NCBI GenBank assembly: GCA_018343915.1
Contig: JABRWF010000002.1
Coordinates: 2,046,001 to 2,110,000, forward strand
Direction of reading: 5' to 3'
DNA length: 64,000 nt
Source: Agroathelia rolfsii
Lineage: Eukaryota; Basidiomycota; Agaricomycetes; Amylocorticiales; Amylocorticiaceae
Made by a program: the position numbers and the translations under genes. Shown in pieces: positions 11,149 to 20,837 of this stretch; positions within the stretch are counted from its first letter, which is position 1, and every line of letters begins with the position of its first letter. The notes under the pieces were generated by a model. That model was not told the origin of the DNA and ran no database searches. It was given only the letters and a program-made list of their open reading frames with translations.

Positions 11149-12297
11149 ATGTCAAGGCGAACGCGCGGAACAGCGTCAGACCCCTCTACCACCCCAACGG
11201 GTAGCAGTATGACTACAGAAGAAATAATGCGGATGTTTGCCGCGTTAGAAGAAAACCAGACCAGGCTTACGGAAGCCTTGGAAGCGATCCAAAATTCCCA
11301 AAGGGAGCTGGCCAATATCGCACAAAGGCCAATTACTATCGAAACAACAAGTTCTGGCCAAGTGATTGCAGGAGGATCAGCAAAAGAGATCGGTGACAAG
11401 CCAACTAAGTTCACCGGAAAATGGGACGACTACCGAACGTTTGTTGCCGGTTTCGAAAATTATCTAGAGATGAATCCTACCGTATACAGTTCAGAGGCAA
11501 TGAAGGCTCGGCTCCTCTTTGGCCTATTGGACGGACCCGCCAAGGCCTGGGCAACCAAATTCGTCCCGAAGTTCCGAACCAAGGACTTCCGATTTGAAAC
11601 TTTCTTCTCCCGGTTCAAGGCTTTGTACGGAGCACAAGACTTCGGCCGACAAGCGTTTAGACAGTTACAAGGACTGTACCAAGGATCATCCTTGGTCGCC
11701 GACTATGTAACCAGGTTCCAGACTCTTGCCTCACAGACAGAGCTGTCCGACTTTGACCAAAGAAACAGGTTCTTTGACAACCTGAATCAAAAAGTCAAAA
11801 CCATCGTGGGGGGTTACCCGAAAGAAAGAAAGGAATCCTTGGAAGCCTTAATCGACGCAGCATCAGAAGCCGAGGATTCGCTAAGATCAATTGGCGGTTG
11901 GAAAGATAGCTGGAGAAAACCCCAGTATCAACCAAATCAAGGAACAGCGGCCAACCCCATAATAATAAACGCAGCCAGCCCTTCCTTCACCCCTTCACCT
12001 ACCTTCTCCCGACCTCCTCGTGACAAAAGCACGGTGCAGTGCTACAATTGCCAAGAATATGGACACTTCGCGTCCACATGCACGAACCCAAGGAAGCCAC
12101 GTCAACAAGCCCCCCCCATTCCACCTCGAAACCCCGCTAGAATCCAGGCAAGCACAGCAACCCCAGCTGCTGCTACCTCGTCGTCCCGCACAGACGGAGC
12201 CAGTGCATCAAACATTACAACCCAAGATCTCCAACAAATGATCGAGGATCAGGCCATGGCAATGGCCACATTAAAAGATCAAATGGGTTTTTATTAG
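11149..12297 (+). CDS. Gypsy A Gag polyprotein, copy 1 (382 aa, intact)
   Basis: Structural protein expected to form cytoplasmic particles that package the element RNA. The N-terminus (to about residue 20) is Arg- and Ser/Thr-rich. A coiled-coil-prone stretch follows at residues 25-60, then the capsid domain at about 85-250 (KFTGKWDDYRTF, LRQLQGLYQGSS-like) and a CCHC zinc knuckle CYNCQEYGHFASTC encoded at 12040-12081. The C-terminus is Pro/Ala-rich. The start ATG lies 530 bp after the LTR and is conserved in copy 2. Copy 2 has a TAG just before the knuckle; this copy is open throughout. The last codons hold the slippery heptamer, and the stop TAG lies at 12295-12297. Confidence 0.95.
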   Translation: MSRRTRGTASDPSTTPTGSSMTTEEIMRMFAALEENQTRLTEALEAIQNSQRELANIAQRPITIETTSSGQVIAGGSAKEIGDKPTKFTGKWDDYRTFVAGFENYLEMNPTVYSSEAMKARLLFGLLDGPAKAWATKFVPKFRTKDFRFETFFSRFKALYGAQDFGRQAFRQLQGLYQGSSLVADYVTRFQTLASQTELSDFDQRNRFFDNLNQKVKTIVGGYPKERKESLEALIDAASEAEDSLRSIGGWKDSWRKPQYQPNQGTAANPIIINAASPSFTPSPTFSRPPRDKSTVQCYNCQEYGHFASTCTNPRKPRQQAPPIPPRNPARIQASTATPAAATSSSRTDGASASNITTQDLQQMIEDQAMAMATLKDQMGFY

Positions 12298-12327
12298 GGT
12301 CAGATGAAAGGGCCATTCATTCTGACC
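12285..12327 (+). promoter_or_regulatory. -1 ribosomal frameshift site at gag-pol junction
   Basis: Slippery heptamer G_GGT_TTT at 12285-12291, with GGT and TTT in the gag frame. Slipping back one base gives the pol frame exactly. Six nt downstream begins a perfect 7-bp stem, GGTCAGA (12298-12304) with TCTGACC (12321-12327), closing a 16-nt loop. The gag stop lies inside the spacer. The same heptamer, spacing, stem and loop length occur in Gypsy B (61449-61492), although the coded peptides differ. Function is inferred from the canonical X_XXY_YYZ design. Confidence 0.8.
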
Positions 12328-15300
12328 AATTTCTTTCTAATCGTTTTTCTTCAATCATTTCTTCCTCCTCTTTTTCTCTTTCTTCTTCTTCTTCTGCAAT
12401 TATTTTGGGTGCGAATGGACAGCACCTAAAAATTCCCATAATGTTCCATGGACAGTTAGATATTCCTGTAAACGCCATGATTGATTCGGGCGCTTCCTCT
12501 TCCTTTATTCATTACGAATTTGTAAAAAATCAAAAAATAAAAACAATTCCTCTCCCGTCTCCAATACCTTTGTACAACATCGACAATTCTAGTAACTCAG
12601 CTGGAGAAATAACAAATATGGCAATCATAGATACCACTGTTGGGGAAAAGAGGAGAAAGCTCCCATTCCTAGTAACAGATATAGGGTTAGAAAAGGTCAT
12701 CCTAGGAATAGACTGGTTAAGAATGGAGAACCCCACCATTAACTGGGCAAAGGCCGACGTATACGTAAAAACAGAGGCCAGAGTAAGCGCCAGTACAACA
12801 CCGGTCTTACCCGATTGGTTGGGAAACCTCGCCTCGGTCTTTTCTAAACACGAATCGTTCAGGTTACCTACCCGAAAGCCCTGGGATCACAAGATTGACC
12901 TAAAACCAGACGTTACACTCAAAAGGAGTAGGGCCTACCCTTTATCCCCCCAAGAAACTGAAGCTCTCAAGGAATATTTGAAGGAAAACCTGGAGAAAGG
13001 TTATATCAGGAAATCAGAAAGTCCGATCTCCGCTCCAATGTTCTTTGTCCCAAAGAAGAATGGTTCTCTACGACCCGTCCAAGATTACCGGAAGTTAAAT
13101 GCGGCGACTATCGAAAACTCGTACCCACTCCCCCTTATCTCCGAATTACAAGACAAAATGACCCGTTTTAAAACATTTGCAAAAATCAATCTAAGATGGG
13201 GATTTAACAATATCCGGATAAGGGAGGGCGACGAGTACAAGGCGGCATTCATTACCAATTTAGGACTGTACGAGCCAACCGTAATGACTTTTGGCCTTTG
13301 CAACGCCCCGGCTACGATGCAAACTATGATGGACAACTTACTGTACGAACTATCGCAAACGGGAAAAATAGTTCACTACATCGATGACATCATTATTGGC
13401 GGAAACACGGAGTCTGACCTAAGAAACACCACCATTCAGGTACTTAGGAAACTAAAAGACAATGACCTCTTTGCGAATTCGGAGAAATTCGAATACGACG
13501 TCCCAGAAGTAGACATCTTAGGGGCCCTTGTATCTCATGGTCAAATTCGCATGAGCCCGGAAAAAGTTGCGGCTATCCTAAATTGGCCAATCCTGTCAAA
13601 AGTATCGGAAGTAAGGCAGTTTAGGGGGTTAGCAAACTACTACCGAAGATTTGTAAAGGACTTTGGGAAAATCTGCAAACCCCTAGACCGCCTCACAGGG
13701 AAGATAGAATGGAAATGGGGCTCCGAAGAACAAGAATCCTTCAACAAACTAAAAACAGCATTCACCACCGCCCCAGTTCTAATGGGGTATAATCAGTTTG
13801 CCAAAACTAGGGTAGAAACCGATGCTTCCAGCTACGCAACCGGGGCCGTCCTTCTCCAACTAAGCAACGATAACGCATGGCAACCAATAGCCTACTTGTC
13901 CCAATCCATGAACCAAGCAGAAAGGAACTACGACATCTGGGACAAGGAAATGTTAGGCATTATCCGTGCCCTAGATGCTTGGCGACACTACCTTATCGGC
14001 TTACCAGAACCTTTTGAGATACGGACGGATCATAAAAACTTAGAATATTGGCAAACCGCAAGGAATCTCACCAGGAGACAAGCGAGATGGTCTCTGTTCC
14101 TATCCGAATTCCGATTTGTAATATTGTACCAAAAAGGATCTGAAAACGGCAGGGCAGACCCGTTGTCTTGAAGGCCAGACATGGCAATCAAAGATGGGAT
14201 GGACAACCAAGACCAAGTCATTCTAAAACCAGAAATGTTCCGAATTAACGCCGCTAGAAGGAGGCATGTGGTCATCAAGGGAGAAACGGCCATCTTGGAC
14301 CGCATCAGGAAAAGCGATAAGGAAGTGGAAGTAGCGGATGCAATAGGAAAAATACAGAGCTTGGGGCCGGTAAAACTCCAAAAGGGATTAGAAGAATGGA
14401 ACCAGGAAAACGGACTTCTACTCCATCGGGGCAAGATCTATGTACCTAAAGATAAGCAATTACGCGACGATATCATCCAAAGGTACCACGATTCCCTCAC
14501 GGCCGGACACCCGGGCAGACACAAGACTTTGGAATTGGTTACTAGAAACTATTGGTGGCCAGGAATTACAAAGTCCGTAAACGAATACGTATCCTCCTGT
14601 ATAGAGTGTCTTAGGAACAAAGGTTTGCGAACCGCCCCCACTGGACCATTACTACCTCTCCCAACCCCATCCTTACCATGGGAGCATATTACGGCAGATA
14701 TGATTGTGAAGCTACCATTGTCAAACGGATATGACAGCATACTAGTAGTAGTAGATCGGCTCACCAAAATGACTCACCTAGTCCCTACTAACGAATCGGT
14801 CACGGCATCCGGAATGGCTAAACTATATCTGGACAACATATTCCGATTACATGGACTCCCCAAAGAATGGACCACGGATAGGGGACCCCAATTTGCTAGT
14901 CAGGTGATGAGGGAGGTACATAGATCTTTGGGAATAAAAACTTCTATCTCCACCGCCTATCATCCCCAATCAGACGGACAAACGGAATGGATGAATCAAG
15001 AAATTGAAGCGTATATCCGACACTACGTATCCCACAGACAAGACGACTGGTCCGATCTCCTAAGCACCGCCGAATTCGCCATCAATAATCGGAAACAATC
15101 CGCAACAGACACTTCCCCCTTTGAGCTTAACTACGGCTTCTCCCTAAAGATGGAAATCACCCCCAAAGAAGTAAAAACTCCAGGGGCGGAAAATTACTTA
15201 TCCATCTTGAAAGAAAGTCAGGAGGATGCTAAAGCCGCCCTAACACTCACAGCCGAACGGATGAAATACTTTTATGACAGGCACACATCCGAAATACCTA

Positions 15301-15845
15301 AGTACATAATTGGGGAAAAGGCTTGGCTGAGTACAAAGAACCTTAAGCTAAAACAACCGTCTAAGAAACTTTCAGCCGAATGGATAGGTCCATATAAGAT
15401 TCTAGAACTTGTTGGAGAAAGGGCGGTTCGTTTAGCACTACCTCGGACTTGGGGAATTCACGATGTCTTCCACGTCTCCCTTCTAAAGCCTCATGTCCCA
15501 TCCGAGAGACACCAGAAACCCCCAGAACCGGTGGAAATAGAGGGAGAAGAAGAACACAAGGTCTCCAAAATAAAGGATTCAAGAATAAATCACAGAACCA
15601 AGAAAATAGAATACTTGGTTGAATGGAAAGGTTACACTGGGGAAGATTCTTGGGAAAAAGAAGCAAACGTAAAGAATGCTAAAACTCTAATCAAGAATTT
15701 CCACAAGAAAAACCCTAGTGCCCCTAGACATCTTTACGCGACAGTCTTCGAATCCCTCAAGTTCAGACCCTTGGAAAATTTCACAGAAACTAAGAATGGT
15801 TCGGCAGGATGGGAGCTAGGGATGTTCCGGAGGAAATCCCCGTAG
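12285..15845 (+). pseudogene. Gypsy A Pol polyprotein, copy 1 (single in-frame TGA)
   Basis: About 1186 codons in the -1 frame of gag. Domains: Ser-rich linker; retropepsin (MIDSGASS near 12478); reverse transcriptase, with intact YIDD near 13377-13388; RNase H (ETDASSYATG near 13817); integrase with an H2C2 zinc finger (HPGRHKT then C-x2-C, near 14508-14610), a catalytic core whose Asp residues lie in TADM and TDRGPQF, and a Glu in NQEIEAY; a GPYKI segment; and a C-terminal chromodomain (EYLVEWKGYTGEDSW near 15610). One TGA at 14169-14171, between RNase H and integrase, replaces an Arg codon (CGA in copy 2), a CpG transition. Otherwise the frame is open. Chromodomain integrases are known to direct insertion to heterochromatin. 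Confidence 0.93.
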
Positions 15846-15856
15846 GAAGGGGGTAA
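15843..15856 (+). other. Polypurine tract before the 3' LTR
   Basis: AGGAAGGGGG followed by TAA and the LTR start TGT. The same GGGGG-TAA-TGT junction ends Gypsy B (55400-55420, minus strand) and Gypsy D (5174-5185), marking the plus-strand primer of all three. Confidence 0.75.
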
Positions 15857-16646
15857 TGTCATGAGTTGGAATTTTTCGGCGTTTCTTCTGTACTATTTGG
15901 ACTACAATTTCTTTTCTTATTTTCTTTATTTCTTCTTTTACCCCCTAAGGGCGTAGACTGTAGGCAATGCAGAAGCCATGATTGGCCTTCATGTGTCTAA
16001 GTGCTGCGCTACAGGATTAGGTAACGAGGCTGTGCGCATTTTCTACATTCAACCATCAGACGCACAGTCCGGAATTCTAGAACATTCCATTTACTGAACA
16101 ATTCCTAGCAGATACCGGTTCTGCTCCGTTCCACGGCGTTCCGAACGGTTGCCCGTCGGAGCTAGGGTAAACGTTCTTCCCCGCATGTGATATTTTAAGT
16201 CTTCTAACTCCACTGTGGCATAGCCTCGCTAGCACAGCACGGACCATTCGGAAAACATATAAATAGTGCATGTAGTTCTTACCTGGAGGCTTAGCTTTGT
16301 TCTCTTCGCCTTCAGGTAAGTAACAACCCAGTTCTGTATTTCCAGTAAACTAATCAAATCTTCGCCTTCAGGGTTCACATTTCCCTTGGCCTAGCCAAGT
16401 CCATCGCTCCCCTCTCACTCTTTCTCTCCCTCCCCTACTAAGTAAGGCGCAAAGCCCCTTAGTATAAGATAAGATATATAGGTGCGAAGCCATAAGAAGT
16501 AGACTACAGTAAACTAGGAGTGATTACGAGTAAGAACGAGCCAAGAGTACCGTTGCAAAGACCTCAATAGATAAAGGTTTTCGTAGTCAGGGAAAACTTG
16601 TCCTTACGGTTCTTTGTAATAAAGTCAAGAGGGTGAACCCTTGACA
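15857..16646 (+). repeat. Gypsy A copy 1, 3' LTR
   Basis: 790 bp and about 99% identical to the 5' LTR by eye. All differences are C/T or G/A. It is followed by the TTTTT target duplication. Confidence 0.95.
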
Positions 16647-18797
16647 TTTTTGCTAATTTGGAAAAATGCCTATTTAAGGTCTCTAAGGTAGAATTCCTAG
16701 GTGTAATAATTAGCTACAATTATATACAAATAACCAATGAAAAAGTCCAAGCTATTCTTGACTGGCCAACTCCTACAATAGTCAAGGATATTCAGAAGTT
16801 CAGAGGTCTAGCCAACTATTACCAAAGATTTATCAAGGGGTTCAGCAAGATTACTAAACCCCTAGATAGATTAACTGGCAAAGGCAATTAGAAATAGGAA
16901 AAAGAGGAACAAGAATCATTCAACTATCTCAAGAAGGCTTTTACTACTGCCTCAGTATTGGCTATCTATGATTACCAGTGAGAAAGTCAAATTGAAACTG
17001 ATACCTCAGGATACGCAACAGGAGGAGTATTCTCCCAGTTGTAGGATAATAGTGAATGGCACCCTATTGCCTTCCATTTCAAATCCATGGATTATAGATA
17101 AAGAAATTATGATATCTGGGATAAGGAAATGCTTGTAATTATTTAAGCACTGGAAGAATGGTGCCACTACATTATTGGGTTACCTAAACCAGTAGAGATC
17201 TGGTCAGATCACAAAAACTTGGAATATTGGGCAATAAGTCAACACTTGAGCCGTTAACAAACATATTGGTATTAGATCCTACAAGAATATAATTTTGTCC
17301 TATGTTATAAAAAAGAATCAACCAATGGACAAGCTGATGTACTATCTAGAAGACTAGATTTTTATACTAAAGATTCCCAGGATAACCTCAATATCACCAT
17401 ACTCCAATCCTCCTACTTCAAAATAAGGGCTGCTAAGAGAGAATATATACTAGTTGAAGGTAAAAAGGAGATCTTGGTAGAAATTAGAAAGGAGAGCACT
17501 GAGTTGCTGGAATCCCTCTATCAAATTGTCAAGATTGGCCCACAACAGATTACACTAGGATTGTAGGATTGGGAAACAGAAGATAGATTGGTTTTATACA
17601 GAGAAAAGGTCTTTGTACCCCTAAAAAGGAAACTCAAAGAAAAAATTATGGCTAAATACCATGATTCAGCCCTTGCTAGCCATCCTGGTTGTACAAAGAC
17701 CTTAGAACTTATTAGCAGAAATTACTACTGGATTAACATGATAAAAGAAATAAACCAGTATGTAGACTCTTACTTACTCTGTCAAGCAAATAAACCAAGC
17801 TGACAAGCATTACCTAGACTCCTCCAACCCTTACCTATATCTGGAAAACCATGGAAATACATTACCTCAGATTTAATAGTCAAACTACCTAAGTCACAAG
17901 GGTTTGACTCAATTCTAGTAGTAGTAGATAGACTTACAAAATTGGCACATTTTATACCAACCAATGAAAATATATCAGCCAAGGATATAGCCAATCTCTA
18001 TATCAAAAATGTGTTTAAATTACATAGTGCCCTATTAATATAGACATCAGACTGAGGACCTTAGTTTGCCAATCAAGTGATGAAAGATATACATGCTAGT
18101 CTATATATTAAGACAGCCTTGTCCACCGTATATCACCTACAAAGTGATGGACAGACTAAGCATATTAATTAAGAAGTAGAGTAATATTTAAGAATCTTTT
18201 GCAATTATAGACAAATAAATTGGGTGGAATTGTTACCTTATGCGGAATTTATGCACAATAATAGAAAAAATAAAAGCACACATGCTAGTGCTTTTGAATT
18301 AACCTATAGCTATATTCCAAATTAGAAAGCAAGGGACATTTCAAATCTGACTCTAGGAGCCTTTAACTAGATTGAAAATGCTAAGGAAGCATGAAAAGAG
18401 GCATAGGTAGTATTAGGTCTGGCAAGAGAACAAATGAAATAATTATACAATAAAGGAAAAAAGATGTTTCCGGATTTAGAAGAAGGATAAGAAGTTTGGC
18501 TAAATATATGAAATTTGAAGCTTGATAGACCATCCAAGAAGTTAAGTCAGAAGTAGAGTAGCCCTTATAAAGTGGAGAAAAAGCTAAATAACTTGAACTA
18601 TTAGTTGGACCTTCTAGCTAATCTCAAAATCCATAATATATTCCATGTTTACTTACTAAAACTACATCATGCCTTAAATCATCACCAAAAGCCTTTACCT
18701 CCAGTAGAAGTAGAAGGAGAAGAAGAATACAAAATGGAGGAAGTACTTAACTCAAGGATGCAGCAGGGAAAACTAGAATTTCTAGTAACATAGAAAG
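16647..18797 (+). pseudogene. Gypsy B pol (copy 1), second part: RT end to chromodomain
   Basis: Resumes the frame broken at 9828. Visible are the RT thumb (FRGLANYYQRF near 16803), RNase H (ETDTSGYATGG), DHKNLEYW, the H2C2 integrase finger (HPGCTKT then CLLCQ-like, near 17670-17800), TSD and SDGQT core motifs, GPYKV-like segment and the beginning of the chromodomain (KLEFLVT). At least fifteen stops, nearly all TAG or TAA at Trp or Gln positions. The chromodomain is cut at 18797 by an LTR. Confidence 0.88.
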
Positions 18798-19758
18798 TAT
18801 TATGAGTCAATCTATATACTATAAATTTATTTAGAATTTCTCATTATTTTTCTGAATTTTTCCTGATTTTTCTCGATTTTTTGGTATATAATATGTATAT
18901 TACATAATTGAACATTACATAAGCACTTTGATGACTAAGCAAGTCATGTGACCAGTCATTATATAACTAGCCATCATGTGACTACTAGTCATGTGATATA
19001 TTATGTATAGTAGGTCTAGAGTATAGGTCTAGAACATAACACCATTATAGGCTCACTATGGTGCAATATTGTATCATACTTAGTACCTCTGTGCACAGAC
19101 CATGTACCAGTACACAGACCAGGTAGAAATAGTATATAACCCTGTAGTGCCTCTGCCTAAGGACCCTAGATTTATTCTCTTTATCTTTAGATAAGCATAG
19201 TAGTGCTTTGTATCTAATAATTAGCTAACATAATAAAAACTTTATCTTCAGAGTCCCTATCTCTCTCTCTCTCTTTCCCTACCAAAATCCTCTCAGCTCA
19301 GTGCTAGGAGGTTGTAGGTGTGCTCCATACTGCCTACAGTAGAGACAAGCTCAGTGCTAGTCTCTATATATACATATAAGATAGGTCTAGCCCTTATAGT
19401 AACTATTTGCATTTGCAATAACACAAAACCAACATAGTGCTTAGTGCACCTAAAGTAAACAAAGGCTTGCCCTGCATTTATCAAGGCTAAGAGACTCTGT
19501 ATGCCTATTTATATATACAAGAAACTTTGTGTCTCAATAGTATACCTTGCTTGAAGACTTTGCAAGTCTAGAGTAAAGCTTGGTGATCAGTAAGCTCAGA
19601 GTTGAGTGAAAACAAAGACAGCACACAAGGCATGTCTATCCTTACATCCCAGGCCTTAGGAGTTGTAAAACAGCCATTACCGGCTACCTTGTATCTTAGA
19701 GAGGTTTATATAGGTACTGGTTAAGTTTTGGTAGCAAAAGGTAGGTGTACTCTTAACA
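18798..19758 (+). repeat. Gypsy B LTR, forward
   Basis: 961 bp from TATTATGAG (terminal TG changed to TA) to CTCTTAACA. The left flank is GAAAG (chromodomain of Gypsy B); the right flank is not a duplicate of it but reversed Gypsy B leader, so this is not a simple solo insertion. See the finding on inverted LTR pairs. Confidence 0.85.
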
Positions 19759-19848
19759 GTAATTGTTTTTTTGCTCAAAATAATATAGCTTACAATACCA
19801 CCTCTAGTGTATAGAGCAACTAGCATAGAAAGGAGAGATTTGTTCTAA
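19759..19848 (-). repeat. Gypsy B 5' leader fragment, inverted (90 bp)
   Basis: On the minus strand it matches the first 90 nt after the 5' LTR of the Gypsy B copy at 58779, including the AGAACAAATCT primer-binding site. It joins the forward LTR at a shared ACTGT. Confidence 0.8.
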
Positions 19849-20837
19849 TATCAAGAGCATACCTGACTCTTGTCACTAAAACTCAATCAAAGCCTATGTT
19901 AACCCCTATAAGGTATAGGGTAGCCTGTAATAGCTATTTTACAACTCCTAAGGCCTGGGATACTAGGATGGATACACCTTGTACACTATCTTTGTTCTTA
20001 CTCAACCCTGAGCTTGCTGATCACCAAGCTTTACTCTAGACTTATAAAGTCTTTAAGCAAAGTCTACTATTGAGACACAAAGTTTCTTATATATACAAAT
20101 AGGCATGCAGGGTCTCTTAGCCTTGATAAACATGGGGCAAGCCTTTGTTTACTTAGGTGCACTGAGCACTATATTTGGTTTGTGTTATTACAAATGTAAA
20201 TAGTTACCATAAGGGCTAGACCTATCTTATGTGTATACACAGAGATTTGCACTAAGCTTATCTCTACTGTAAGCAGCACAGAGCATGCTCACAACCTTCT
20301 AGCACTGAGCCAAGAGGATTTGGTGGAGGGAAGAGAGAGAGAGAGGGATGGGGATAGGCTCTATAGGCCTAGAGTAAGTAGACTCTGAAGACAAAGTTTT
20401 ATTATGTTAGCTACTTATTAGATACAAAGCACTATTGTACTTACCTAAAGATAAAGAGAACAAATCTAGGGTCTTTAGGTAGTGGCACTACAAGATTATA
20501 TACTATTTATACCTGGTCTGTGCACTGGTATATGGTCTGTACATAGAGGTGCTAAGTATGATGTAATATTACACTATAGTAAGTCTATGATAGTATTATA
20601 CTCTAGACCCATGCTCTAGACCTACTTATATAACAAGTTACATGACTAGTGGTCATATGATGGCTAGTCATATGATGACTGATTACATAACTTTGCTTAG
20701 TCATCAGAGTACTTATATAATGTCTACTTATGTAATATATATGTTATATACCAAAAAATAGAGAAAAATCGGAGAAAAATCAGAAAAATAATGAAAAATC
20801 TTAAATAAATTTGTAATACACTGAGCAACTCATAACA
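19849..20837 (-). repeat. Gypsy B LTR, inverted
   Basis: 989 bp, on the plus strand TATCAAGAG to CATAACA. Together with 19759-19848 it forms an LTR-plus-leader piece on the minus strand that abuts the forward LTR. Its right edge truncates Copia A copy 2 without a visible target duplication. Confidence 0.85.

Larger units (their letters stand above)
9829..16646 (+). mobile_element. Gypsy A chromovirus LTR retrotransposon, copy 1 (near-intact, 6818 bp)
   Basis: Full-length element flanked by a 5-bp duplication TTTTT (9824-9828 and 16647-16651) inside a Gypsy B RT. Order: 790-bp 5' LTR, self-complementary primer-binding site, 530-bp leader, gag, -1 frameshift site, pol (PR-RT-RNH-IN-chromodomain), polypurine tract, 790-bp 3' LTR. 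The LTRs differ at about nine positions, all transitions, so the insertion is recent. The only coding defect I see is one TGA in pol (14169-14171), at a CGA codon in copy 2. CpG content is much higher than in the surrounding host element. Confidence 0.96.
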
